Shown: piece by piece, positions 1 through 7,327 of the stretch
How positions within the stretch are numbered: position 1 is the first letter of the stretch
How the letters are laid out: each line of letters opens with the position of its first letter
DNA from: Bacillota bacterium
GTDB lineage: Bacteria > Bacillota > Clostridia > Peptostreptococcales > Anaerovoracaceae
Direction of reading: 5' to 3'
Length of the DNA stretch: 13,944 nt
Assembly: GCA_017523605.1 (NCBI GenBank)
Contig: JAFWVZ010000104.1
Span: forward strand, 1-13,944
Program-made: the position numbers and the translations under genes
The notes under the pieces: model-generated
The model's database searches: none
Seen by the model: only the letters and a program-made list of their open reading frames with translations
What the model was told of the DNA's origin: nothing

Positions 1-1
1 A

Positions 2-934
2 AAGGACGAAAAGGCTGCTCTTATCGCAAAACATCACGAGGAGCGCATGACTGCGGAGGAGAAGGCCGCCAGAGAGGCAGCGGAAAGGGCCGCAAGGCTT
101 AAGGCAGAGCGCGAAGCGCGCGAGCAGGCCGAACGCGAGGCTGCGGAAAAGGCCGCTGCGGAAAGGGCTGCAAGGGAAGCCGCTATCAGAGAAGCTCTGG
201 CCAACATAACAGAAGAGGAAAGGGCGCAGCTCAGGGAAAAATACAGCGCCGTCTCCATGTATCTGGAAAAGAATCTGGATAAATACATAAGCTACGGAAT
301 GTGGAACGAGGACAAGAGCGCAAGAGCCGTGGTGCAGGCAATAAATACCGGCATAGACAAGCCGTTCTATACGGAGATGGAGCCCACGGACATGAGCAAG
401 GGCTTCCTCATACTTGTAAATAAATATCATTATCTGGACTCCGGTTATTCTCCGGCGCTCAGCGCTCTGCCGTCAGGCTACGGAAACGGGTATCTGCATC
501 CCACTGCATGCGCCGCATTCGTTCAGATGGTGGATGCCGCAAGGGCGGAGGGCATAAACTTGAGGTCCGTGTCGCCCTACAGAAGCTACAGCACGCAGAA
601 TTCGCTGTATAACAGCTATGTGCGCAGCATGGGGCAGAGGGCTGCCGACAGGACATCCGCCAGGCCCGGAAGCTCCGAGCACCAGACCGGTCTGGCCGTG
701 GACATCAACACCGCGGACAGCTCGTCGCATTTCGAGAATACTCCGGAATACGCATGGCTTCTGGAAAACTGCTGGAAATACGGCTTCATAATCCGCTACA
801 GGCAGGGTAAGGAGTACATAACCGGCTACGAGTTCGAGCCCTGGCACTACAGGTATGTGGGCGGTCCCGCTGAAAGCATAATGAAGTCCGGACTTACTTA
901 TGAAGAATATTACGCTGTTTACATAGACAAATGA
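2..934 (+). CDS. M15-family D,D-carboxypeptidase (VanY/DacB-like) with Ala/Glu/Arg coiled coil, 5'-truncated
   Basis: Probable zinc peptidase that trims D-Ala-D-Ala termini of peptidoglycan stem peptides outside the cytoplasm. The frame is open to the left edge, and the residues before the first ATG (position 47) have the same charged, Ala-rich composition. That ATG has GAGGAG only 3 bases before it, and the protein read from it would lack any signal peptide or membrane anchor. I therefore read the gene as starting upstream of the window. Numbered from that Met, residues 1-50 form a highly charged Ala/Glu/Arg/Lys coiled coil. The catalytic domain covers about 100-295 and has the M15B signature SSEHQTGLAVD (zinc ligands His212, Asp219) and EPWH (Glu264 catalytic, His267 zinc). 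The family assignment is firm; the substrate is inferred from the family. The next gene starts 57 bases downstream on the same strand. Confidence 0.88.
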   Translation, partial: KDEKAALIAKHHEERMTAEEKAAREAAERAARLKAEREAREQAEREAAEKAAAERAAREAAIREALANITEEERAQLREKYSAVSMYLEKNLDKYISYGMWNEDKSARAVVQAINTGIDKPFYTEMEPTDMSKGFLILVNKYHYLDSGYSPALSALPSGYGNGYLHPTACAAFVQMVDAARAEGINLRSVSPYRSYSTQNSLYNSYVRSMGQRAADRTSARPGSSEHQTGLAVDINTADSSSHFENTPEYAWLLENCWKYGFIIRYRQGKEYITGYEFEPWHYRYVGGPAESIMKSGLTYEEYYAVYIDK

Positions 935-991
935 TCCTGCTCTTCCCCGGCAGCATCTTCATCGTCCGTTAAGCAGATAGTTCCATCAACT

Positions 992-1486
992 ATGTCATAC
1001 ACCATCAGACACGCCGAAAAGGCCGATAAGAACAGGATAATGGAGATCTACGCTTCCGCTCGCAGAAGGATGGCGGAAGGCGGCAATCCGGACCAGTGGG
1101 GGAATACTACTCCGGCCGAGTCGCTGGTAGACGCGGATCTTGAAGCCCGCAGGAACTACGTCCTGTGCCGCGGCGGGCAGATCTGCGGCGTATTCGCGCT
1201 GTTTACGGATCCGGATCCAACTTATTCGTACATAGAAGGTCCCGGCTGGCTTAATGACAGACCTTACCTTACCATTCACAGGATAGCCCGCGCGGACGGA
1301 TGCAGCGGCATCTTTGCCGCAGTAATGGACTTCTGCGCCGGATTTAGCATGGACATACGCATAGATACTCACAGAAAAAACCAGCCGATGCTGCACTTGC
1401 TGCTCAGCACCGGCTTTAAAGAATGCGGTGTCATTTATCTTCAGAACGGTTCTCCGCGGATAGCGTTCCAGAAGGAGCATATCTAG
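992..1486 (+). CDS. GNAT-family N-acetyltransferase
   Basis: A 164-residue single-domain protein predicted to transfer an acetyl group from acetyl-CoA to an unknown amine; cytoplasmic. The N-terminus (IRHAEKADKNRIMEIY) is the usual first strand and helix of a GNAT fold. A GGNPDQWG segment near residue 30, the WLNDRPYLTIHRIA strand in the middle, and the C-terminal RIDTH...GFKECGVIYL...RIAFQK block match a common subfamily of small anaerobe GNATs. The pyrophosphate-binding loop is degenerate (ARADGCSGI). ATG 992 is the only usual start after the upstream stop in this frame, but no Shine-Dalgarno sequence precedes it, so translation may depend on the upstream gene, 57 bases away. Its TAG stop lies in the same CTAG as the stop of the convergent SDR gene. 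No functional link to the GRE genes is evident. Confidence 0.85.
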   Translation: MSYTIRHAEKADKNRIMEIYASARRRMAEGGNPDQWGNTTPAESLVDADLEARRNYVLCRGGQICGVFALFTDPDPTYSYIEGPGWLNDRPYLTIHRIARADGCSGIFAAVMDFCAGFSMDIRIDTHRKNQPMLHLLLSTGFKECGVIYLQNGSPRIAFQKEHI

Positions 1487-2289
1487 AAGAACTTTTCTAC
1501 CTCGTCATCCTCTTTCCACGGAGCAAGGTCTTCCGGCTTCGGACGCTGGCTGGTAAGGCCTCCGTCTATCCTCAGTACCGCTGCATTCATGAAGTTGCCT
1601 TCCGACGCGATGAATACTGCCGCTGCCGCAACATCGCGCGGTTTTCCGTCGCGCTGGAGAAGCTGAGCAACGGAGCCCTTGGCATGTACGGACGTCTTTC
1701 TGGAAACGTTGCGTCCCGGGGTATCCGTGGAACCCGGGCAGATGGCGTTTGCGCGTATCTTGCCGGGGTACTGCATCGCTATGGATTTGGTCAGCTGGAT
1801 TATTGCGCCCTTGGTAGCGCCGTAGGCGGCCCTCATGGACAGATCCTGTCCGGCAGGCGAGGACATGTTGATGATGCACGGATCCTTTGCCTTTATTATG
1901 ATAGGTATCGCGTGCTTGCACATCATGAACGTTCCGTTAAGGTTTATGTCCACAAGCCTCTTCCACTTGGATGTCTCAAGTTCGTGGATCTTCTCGGTCT
2001 CCACATTGTAGACGCCGGCGTTGTTCACCAGAATGTCCAGTCCGCCGTAGGTCTTTACGGTAACGTCGTAGACGTTCTTTACCTGATCTTCGTCGGAGAT
2101 GTCCACATGTACGAACACAGCGTCTCCGCCGGCCGCTTTAAGTTCTTCTACGGTCTGCTTTCCGACCTCGTCGTTCATGTCCGCGACTACCACTTTGGCG
2201 CCCTCGCGTACGAAAGCTTCGGCTATGCCTTTGCCAATGCCCATGGCTGCGCCGGTAACGATGGCGACTTTATCTTTTAATCTTTGCAT
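1483..2289 (-). CDS. Short-chain dehydrogenase/reductase (SDR), NAD(H)-type
   Basis: A 268-residue classical SDR predicted to interconvert a hydroxyl and a carbonyl on a small substrate; cytoplasmic. Visible motifs are the cofactor loop TGAAMGIG (12-19), Asp37 at the end of strand 2 (favours NAD over NADP), NNAG (89-92), catalytic Asn116, Ser143, Tyr156 and Lys160 (YGATK), and CPGST after the active site. The C-terminus carries a charged tail (about the last 20 residues) beyond the usual RIDGG end of the fold. It is the last gene of the transporter/URO-D/SDR operon. It starts 17 bases after the URO-D stop, with GGAG at 2297-2300 seven bases before the ATG, so translational coupling is likely. 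Its place suggests redox conversion of a substrate or product of the pathway; the substrate cannot be read from sequence. Confidence 0.93.
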   Translation of the reverse strand: MQRLKDKVAIVTGAAMGIGKGIAEAFVREGAKVVVADMNDEVGKQTVEELKAAGGDAVFVHVDISDEDQVKNVYDVTVKTYGGLDILVNNAGVYNVETEKIHELETSKWKRLVDINLNGTFMMCKHAIPIIIKAKDPCIINMSSPAGQDLSMRAAYGATKGAIIQLTKSIAMQYPGKIRANAICPGSTDTPGRNVSRKTSVHAKGSVAQLLQRDGKPRDVAAAAVFIASEGNFMNAAVLRIDGGLTSQRPKPEDLAPWKEDDEVEKFF

Positions 2290-2306
2290 CTTTTTTCTCC
2301 AAAAGG

Positions 2307-3260
2307 CTACAGCGCCTTTATCATTTCGTTTATTATGTCGAAATGTTCTTTCGGCATCATGCTGGCAAAAGCTCTGTAGTGCACTTTATATCCTTTATAC
2401 TGGTCGAAGATGGCCTGCGCGAAGGCTCGTACCTCATCGTTAGTAGCGCCTTTCGGGGGCTGCACGGTTATGGCGAATTTAAACTTATCGCCGTATTTCT
2501 GTACAAGGGGCCACTTTATTCCCATCTCCTGGCCGGACCATGTGTCTATGCCCGCCTTTATGAAGTTGGGGAAGAGTTCGGTAACGTTGCCGCAGGAATG
2601 CATGAAGAAGATCATGCCCATGTCGTGGCAGGCGTCGACGACTTTCTTTATGTAGGGCAGGATCATGTTGGTGTGCGTGTCCAGAGACATCATGGCCGCG
2701 CGCTGGTTGCCCCAGTCGTCGTGCAGTTCCAGGAACTCTACGTTGAAGTACTTCTTCATCCTTGCGGCGTAGTCTATGTAAAGATCCGCCAGCTTGTCGA
2801 AGAGCTCCTTTACGTCGTCTTCCACGTCCGGGTCCACAAGAGCCATCGCGGCGTCCGTAAAGTCCATCAGAGATATCAGTCTTTCGAAGAAGCCTGTAAA
2901 GATGGTGGTCTGGATTATCTGGTCTGTCTTAAGATATTCCGCGTTCTTTCTGGCTATGCCTTCCCAGTCCGCGGCGTCCAGATCCGGCCATACGAGCTTT
3001 TCGCGCCATTCGCTGACGTCGTCCAGTATGCGTCCTACGCCTATGGCGCCTCTGACTTCATATTCGTACTTCCACTCAACGTTGAACCATCCCTTGCCGC
3101 CGAACTTCTCGGGGGGGAAGGGCTCCTGCTGGTTTACGAAGCCTCTTGCTACGTTGTCGTGCAGTTCCTCCGGACGGAATGTCCTTACGTCCCCGGCCAT
3201 GGGGATCCATTCGTATGGCTCGTCCCTGAAGAATGCCAGATAGTTTTCTCTCGGAGTCAT
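2307..3260 (-). CDS. Uroporphyrinogen decarboxylase (URO-D)/MtaA-like protein
   Basis: A 317-residue protein of the URO-D superfamily, which includes haem-pathway decarboxylases and zinc methyltransferases of the MtaA/MtbA/CmuA type. The TPRENYLAFFRDE start, the HDDWGNQ segment and MHSCGN (His221, Cys223) are family landmarks. In zinc methyltransferases His-x-Cys is completed by a third Cys nearer the C-terminus; no Cys follows Cys223 here, so metal binding may be altered or absent. ATG 3260 is chosen because AAGGAGG (3266-3272) lies five bases upstream. A longer frame from 3311 would add a proline-rich stretch without a ribosome site. No haem genes and no corrinoid protein are nearby, so neither haem synthesis nor classical methyl transfer is supported. 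Operon position with a transporter and an SDR points to a catabolic role of unknown chemistry. Confidence 0.85.
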   Translation of the reverse strand: MTPRENYLAFFRDEPYEWIPMAGDVRTFRPEELHDNVARGFVNQQEPFPPEKFGGKGWFNVEWKYEYEVRGAIGVGRILDDVSEWREKLVWPDLDAADWEGIARKNAEYLKTDQIIQTTIFTGFFERLISLMDFTDAAMALVDPDVEDDVKELFDKLADLYIDYAARMKKYFNVEFLELHDDWGNQRAAMMSLDTHTNMILPYIKKVVDACHDMGMIFFMHSCGNVTELFPNFIKAGIDTWSGQEMGIKWPLVQKYGDKFKFAITVQPPKGATNDEVRAFAQAIFDQYKGYKVHYRAFASMMPKEHFDIINEMIKAL

Positions 3261-3278
3261 TTGTTCCTCCTTAAATAA

Positions 3279-3307
3279 CGGTCCCCGCAGCAAAACTACG
3301 GGGACCG
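3279..3307 (-). other. Intercistronic hairpin between transporter and URO-D genes
   Basis: CGGTCCCCG (3279-3287) and CGGGGACCG (3299-3307) form a perfect 9-bp G+C-rich stem with an 11-base loop, in the 59-base gap between the transporter stop and the URO-D start. Read on the minus strand it is followed by TTATTTAA and then the ribosome site, so the U-tract is too poor for a full terminator. It may protect the 3' end of the transporter message or lower downstream expression; both are inferences. Confidence 0.6.
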
Positions 3308-3319
3308 GCAACGGTTATC

Positions 3320-4621
3320 TTACTTTACGAACAGTATGGAGATGACGAGCCAAATAATGAATTCAACGGGTAAGTTGAAGATGGCGACCTTTGCAAGACC
3401 TGCTGTAGCCTTATCCTTTTCGGGTCCGTCAGGAACACCGGACAGGACGTAAGCACCTCCTGCGGATACAGGGCTGATCGAAGTTGCTCCGCCGCCCGCG
3501 CATACGGCAGCCATGAGGAGCAGCGGGGAGATCCCGGTAGCAGCTGCGAACGTGGGGATGAGGGGCGCGAAGAACGGAGCAAGCACTACGCCGCTTACGA
3601 AGAAGCTCAGCACAGCGTTTACGAGAGCCAGGCAAGGCAGTATCAGGATCTTGGGAACTCCTGCTACAAACTCTCCGAGGACATCAACTACGCCCAGAGC
3701 CTGTGCAAGTCCGAACATGGTGCACATACCGGTAACCAGTATGATGGTGTTCCAGGGTACCTTCTTTGCGATTATGTCCTTAAGGTCTCCGAGGTTGAGC
3801 AGAGCCAGGATTATAACGCCCAGAGTCCATACGGTCTGGATGCAGAATATTGCGGCCAGTCTCTTTGTGAACGCGGTCGGAATGACTGTCTTGAGGAAGA
3901 TCGGGATAACGATCAGTATGATGGCTGCTATTATTATCCAGAACGTTTTGCGCTGCTCCGGTGAGAATTCTTCCGGCTTTTCCACATCAACAGAGCCGGT
4001 CTGCAGCTCTCTCTTCTTGAATACGCCGTGTTTGGCGCTGGTAACTACCAGAGCGATCAGGTAGACGACGGTGGCGATCGCTACGGTAACGAAGGCCGAG
4101 TTCAGAGCCATGTCAGGATCCGAGTACTGGGAGTAGATCGAAACGTTGTTGGCGCCTGCTGCGGTCCAGGGAACGAATCCCCAGCCGCCTGCCGCTGCGT
4201 GTACCGCTACCAGGCAGGGGAGCAGGTTGATGTTCATTGCCGCTGCGAACGGATAGACCATACCGGTGATGATAAGGCCGGTGGTTCCGCCGGCGCCGCT
4301 GAGGGAGATGACGCTCGCGATCACGAAGAGCACGAAGGGTCCCATCCAGGTCTGGTTGCGGAACTTGTAGACAAGCTTCTTAGCCATGAGGCTGATGGTG
4401 CCGTTCAGCTGGCCGAAAGCGTAGAACATGGCCGCGATGACGAACATGTAGAAGTTGCTTGTCGGGAACTTGGCAATAACCTGTGACACAGACATCTTGC
4501 AGAAGAACAGGCCGAGTATGAAGGCGAACATGTATGCCCAAATACCCATGTTGACCTTGGTCTTCATGCCAAGGATCACCGCTAGTATTACCGCGATGAA
4601 GAACAGAATAAAGTTAAGCAT
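3320..4621 (-). CDS. MatC/SLC13 (DASS-type) anion permease
   Basis: A 433-residue integral membrane protein of about 11-12 helices, for example 2-19, 25-43, 56-72, 94-109, 113-130, 172-195, 227-246, 254-278, 291-310, 325-358, 365-385 and 413-432. A charged cytoplasmic loop lies at about 196-226. The N-terminus (VNMGIWAYMFAFILG) resembles the dicarboxylate carrier MatC N-terminal domain. Two Gly/Ser/Thr-rich loops, SGAGGTTG (108-115) and GGGATSISPVSAGGA (376-390), look like the paired re-entrant substrate loops of the ion transporter superfamily. The expected role is uptake of an organic anion, probably a carboxylate, driven by the Na+ or proton gradient; the substrate is not known. GGAGGA (4629-4634) lies seven bases before the ATG. 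First gene of the operon with the URO-D-like and SDR genes. It is probably co-regulated with GRE1 through the shared promoter element. Confidence 0.85.
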   Translation of the reverse strand: MLNFILFFIAVILAVILGMKTKVNMGIWAYMFAFILGLFFCKMSVSQVIAKFPTSNFYMFVIAAMFYAFGQLNGTISLMAKKLVYKFRNQTWMGPFVLFVIASVISLSGAGGTTGLIITGMVYPFAAAMNINLLPCLVAVHAAAGGWGFVPWTAAGANNVSIYSQYSDPDMALNSAFVTVAIATVVYLIALVVTSAKHGVFKKRELQTGSVDVEKPEEFSPEQRKTFWIIIAAIILIVIPIFLKTVIPTAFTKRLAAIFCIQTVWTLGVIILALLNLGDLKDIIAKKVPWNTIILVTGMCTMFGLAQALGVVDVLGEFVAGVPKILILPCLALVNAVLSFFVSGVVLAPFFAPLIPTFAAATGISPLLLMAAVCAGGGATSISPVSAGGAYVLSGVPDGPEKDKATAGLAKVAIFNLPVEFIIWLVISILFVK

Positions 4622-4685
4622 TAGAATTCCTCCTGTGCATACGCACGTTTACAAAATGGATCGATTGCAGGTCGATAATAAAATA

Positions 4686-4719
4686 TAAACAGGATATCTT
4701 TGGTCAATGATCCTGTTTA
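4686..4719. repeat. 10-bp inverted repeat at the transporter transcription start
   Basis: TAAACAGGAT (4686-4695) and ATCCTGTTTA (4710-4719) are perfect inverted arms with a 14-base spacer. The right arm lies directly next to the predicted -10 box, so the repeat spans the likely transcription start near 4714. It could be a repressor operator or a hairpin at the 5' end of the operon message. Read on the minus strand it is followed by TATATTTTATTAT, so an attenuator is also possible. Confidence 0.55.
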
Positions 4720-4720
4720 A

Positions 4721-4766
4721 ATTATATCAATCTTTATGTGTTTTGCGGTGTTCAACTAGCGGTCAA
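4721..4766 (-). promoter_or_regulatory. Promoter of the transporter/URO-D/SDR operon with upstream activator-like element
   Basis: On the minus strand TGATATAAT is an extended -10 box (TATAAT at 4726-4721). Exactly 22 bases upstream lies TTGACCGCTAGTTGAACA (4766-4749), which matches the element in front of GRE1 at 14 of 18 positions with identical spacing. No -35 hexamer sits at 16-18 bases, as expected of an activator-dependent promoter. The element has T-N11-A geometry (TGA, 11 bases, ACA), typical of LysR sites. The predicted start is near 4714, giving a leader of about 93 bases. Confidence 0.6.
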
Positions 4767-4788
4767 CCATTTATTCTATTTTGTACAA

Positions 4789-4814
4789 CAGCCCGGAGAT
4801 CGCTCCCCGGGCTG
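4789..4814 (-). terminator. Probable terminator of GRE1
   Basis: CAGCCCGG (4789-4796) and CCGGGCTG (4807-4814) form a stem just beyond the GRE1 stop at 4849. On the minus strand an A-run precedes it and TTGTAC follows, a weak U-tract. On the plus strand six T's begin four bases after the stem, so it may also stop transcription that way. It separates GRE1 from the transporter operon, which has its own promoter. Confidence 0.6.
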
Positions 4815-4848
4815 CCGTGTTTTTTGAGTATTCAGCAACAGATGCTGC

Positions 4849-7257
4849 TTAAATGGTGTGCTCTGTTCTTTCTATGAGCTCGTTCTGCATTACTCTTCCC
4901 AGCGCGTTGAAGTAGGTGCTGTAGCCCGCTACGCGCACGATCAGGTTCTCGTGATCCTGCGGATGGACCTGCGCGTCCTCCAGAGTAGCGCGGTCCGCAA
5001 CGTTGAACTGGATGTGCTTTCCGCCCGCGGTAAGGAAGGTCTTGATCATCATGCCCAGCTTGTCCAGATCGCTGTCGCTCTTAAGGCTGGAGGGCAGGAT
5101 CTTCATGTTGAGCAGCATGCCCTGCATCTTGTCGTTGGGTATGGCCAGAACGCTCTGCAGCAGCGACAGCGGACCGTGCTTGTCCGCGCCTCTCATTGCG
5201 GAAGCGCCCGCGTCCGCAAGAGGATCTCCGGCGTGGCGTCCTTCCGCGGAAGCGCCTACCTGCTTGCCGCCCGGCCAGTGAGCCGTTATAGACAGCGCGT
5301 TCGGGGTGTGGCATCCGCATACGGCGTTGGGCACCTGGTTGCATCCGTCGGCCCACCAGTCGTAGATCATTGCTACGAGGCTGTCTACGTACGGGTCGTT
5401 GTTGCCGTACTTCGGAGCCTTAAGGCAGAGCTGGCGGAGCTTTTCGTTCTCTTCGCCCGCCCAGTTTGCCGCCATGGCGTCCGCAAGCTGCTTGAGCGTG
5501 CAGACCTTGTCATCGTAGACGACCTTCTTTATTGCAGCCAGGGAGTCGCCCATGTCCACCACGCCTACGGCGTTCAGTCCGAGAGCATTCTCCAGTGTGT
5601 AGGTACGGCCGTAGAGGGTCTTGCCTACCTTAAGTCCGTCCTCCATGAATATGGAAGCCAGGACCTCCGGATACATCTCGTCGCGGACGTGCAGCTGTAC
5701 GTTGTTGTGCTCTCCGCCGAGCTTAAGGATGTGGTCTATCTGTTTGTGGACGTTGTCCAGAAGTTCCTCGAAGGATCCTATCGTGGAAGCATCGCCCAGC
5801 TTAAGACCTATGGGCTTATGCTGCATAAGGCATTCGCCGTTGTATAGCGCGTACTCTATTGCAAGAGGCGCTACTATCATCGGGTTTGCCAGGACTCTGG
5901 ACTTGCCCGGGAGCACTACGTCTATGCAGCCGCCTACCGCGTAGTTGCGGGCTTCTTCCAGAGGAACTCCGCGGTTTACGAGGTAGGTTATGTAGGACTT
6001 GTCGCCCAGGAAGGCGGGGAGTCCTATTCCTGTCCTTACAAGCTCCACGGCCTTGTGCATCAGCTCTGCCGGGGTGCCTTCGTGGACTCTTACGGTTATC
6101 GTGTGGTGCGGAGTCCTGCATCTGTAAGCGGCCTCCAGGATAAGATAGGACAGCTCGTTTGTAACGTCGTTGCCCTGTTTGTCGGTGCCGCCTATTACGC
6201 AGTTGTGCCATTTGGCCATGCCCGCCCACTTCTCGCGCTGGTCCTTACCGGACGTACGGTTGAGCTGCATGTCCTTTACGCGCAGGCATTCAAGAAGCTC
6301 TATGGCTTCCTCGTCCGTTAAGCGTCCGGCTTCCTTGTCGGCCTTGTAGTACGGATACAGGTACTGGTCCATGCGGCCGTAAGGAGTTACCGGGCTGGGG
6401 TTGAGGATGTCGAATACCAGCCATACGCACTGCAGAGCCTGCCAGAAGGTCTTGGCCGGGTAGGCCGGAACGGTAGCGCAGTTCTCGGAGATCTGAAGAA
6501 GTTCCTTCTTGCGCTGCGGATCGGTCTCCTTTTCTGCCATTTCCTTGGCCAGTTTGCTGAAACGCTCGGACAGATGGATTATAGCTTCCATCGTCTTTAT
6601 TGCGCACTTAAGGAAGTCTACCTTTGCACAGTCGTCGTTGTTGCTTACGATGGTGTTCCTAAGCTCTTCCTTTGCCTCTCTTATGTAGTCCAGCATGCCT
6701 CTGGAGAGCAGACCTTCCCAGTCCAGACATACGATGTTGTAAGGTCCTATGCCGAGGCCCGCTTCCGCTCTTCCTGTCCAGCCTATGCCTCTCTTCCAGG
6801 GCGGAAGCAGAACGCCCCTTTCCAGGAAGGGCATGGTCTGCTCTTCGTTCATAAGGCTCTCGCAGCGAAGGGTATAGTTGCCGGACTTCCAGTATTCGTT
6901 CTGGCGTTCCATCTCAGCTTCTATGCCTGGCTCCACTATGAATCCGGAGCCGTCGTTCTCGTCGCGGAGCGCGTCGATCTCGGATTTCGGCCACAGTCCG
7001 GACCAGAAGGTAACTTCCAGTCCCATGGGCTTGCTTGCGGTGTTGCCTACGATAAGCTCTCCGTCTTCTATGAAGATGGTGCACTTATCCAGCAGCTCGC
7101 TGAGCACATGGGTCCTTTTGTATATCTCCGGCTGCCCGTTGACTTCCTGGTACGCATCCAGCCATATCTTAGCTTTTTCTATGCAGAGCGGATATTTCTT
7201 GATGTGGACCTTAGCCTCCATCTTAGCGACACGATCAGTCATTTTTCGATCGCTCAT
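4849..7257 (-). CDS. Glycyl radical enzyme GRE1 (PFL/glycerol-dehydratase superfamily, Cys-x-Asp subtype)
   Basis: An 802-residue cytoplasmic, strictly anaerobic radical enzyme. The PFL-like barrel covers about 10-680 and the C-terminal glycyl radical domain ends in VRVAGYSTYF with radical Gly778. The thiyl-radical loop reads GGCIDVVLPGK: Cys444, then Ile, then Asp446. Pyruvate formate-lyase has two adjacent Cys, and characterised dehydratases, lyases and arylacetate decarboxylases have Cys-x-Glu, so this enzyme is none of these in the strict sense. Other shared landmarks are YGRMDQYLYPYY and TPHHTITVRVH (His384-His385). Length is close to glycerol or hydroxyproline dehydratases (about 790) and shorter than CutC or HPAD types. 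AGGAGG (7263-7268) fixes the start. The gene is alone on its transcript, diverges from a LysR gene, and shares a promoter element with the transporter operon. The substrate is unknown. It needs a radical SAM activase, which is not in the window. Confidence 0.93.
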   Translation of the reverse strand: MSDRKMTDRVAKMEAKVHIKKYPLCIEKAKIWLDAYQEVNGQPEIYKRTHVLSELLDKCTIFIEDGELIVGNTASKPMGLEVTFWSGLWPKSEIDALRDENDGSGFIVEPGIEAEMERQNEYWKSGNYTLRCESLMNEEQTMPFLERGVLLPPWKRGIGWTGRAEAGLGIGPYNIVCLDWEGLLSRGMLDYIREAKEELRNTIVSNNDDCAKVDFLKCAIKTMEAIIHLSERFSKLAKEMAEKETDPQRKKELLQISENCATVPAYPAKTFWQALQCVWLVFDILNPSPVTPYGRMDQYLYPYYKADKEAGRLTDEEAIELLECLRVKDMQLNRTSGKDQREKWAGMAKWHNCVIGGTDKQGNDVTNELSYLILEAAYRCRTPHHTITVRVHEGTPAELMHKAVELVRTGIGLPAFLGDKSYITYLVNRGVPLEEARNYAVGGCIDVVLPGKSRVLANPMIVAPLAIEYALYNGECLMQHKPIGLKLGDASTIGSFEELLDNVHKQIDHILKLGGEHNNVQLHVRDEMYPEVLASIFMEDGLKVGKTLYGRTYTLENALGLNAVGVVDMGDSLAAIKKVVYDDKVCTLKQLADAMAANWAGEENEKLRQLCLKAPKYGNNDPYVDSLVAMIYDWWADGCNQVPNAVCGCHTPNALSITAHWPGGKQVGASAEGRHAGDPLADAGASAMRGADKHGPLSLLQSVLAIPNDKMQGMLLNMKILPSSLKSDSDLDKLGMMIKTFLTAGGKHIQFNVADRATLEDAQVHPQDHENLIVRVAGYSTYFNALGRVMQNELIERTEHTI

Positions 7258-7293
7258 TTATTCCTCCTATAGCAAAATAATCCCTGACGAATG

Positions 7294-7327
7294 TTGACAC
7301 ATTATGTCAAGATGTGCAAATCTTGAC
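7294..7327. promoter_or_regulatory. Nested TTGAC palindromes between GRE1 and LysR1
   Basis: Two overlapping palindromes share their middle arm. TTGACA (7294-7299) pairs with TGTCAA (7305-7310). GTCAAGAT (7306-7313) pairs perfectly with ATCTTGAC (7320-7327). The right arm contains the predicted LysR1 -35 box, so binding here would repress LysR1, the usual autoregulation of LysR genes. In the GRE1 leader RNA the same arms could form two mutually exclusive hairpins. Confidence 0.6.

Noticed and set aside
2307..3260. Haem-pathway uroporphyrinogen decarboxylase (hemE)
   Set aside because: There are no haem genes nearby, and the His-x-Cys motif is of the methyltransferase-like branch rather than of HemE.
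3261..3311. Upstream ATG (3311) as the URO-D start
   Set aside because: It would lie in the intercistronic hairpin with no ribosome site, whereas ATG 3260 has AAGGAGG at five bases and gives the usual family N-terminus.
4789..4825. Plus-strand-only terminator at 4789-4825
   Set aside because: No plus-strand gene ends upstream of it, so its main job is more likely on the minus strand for GRE1, despite the better T-run on the plus side.
4849..7257. GRE1/GRE2 as pyruvate formate-lyase or glycerol dehydratase
   Set aside because: PFL needs adjacent Cys-Cys and glycerol dehydratase needs Cys-Val-Glu; both proteins have a single Cys followed by Ile-Asp. Adjacency of GRE2 to glpK alone is not enough.
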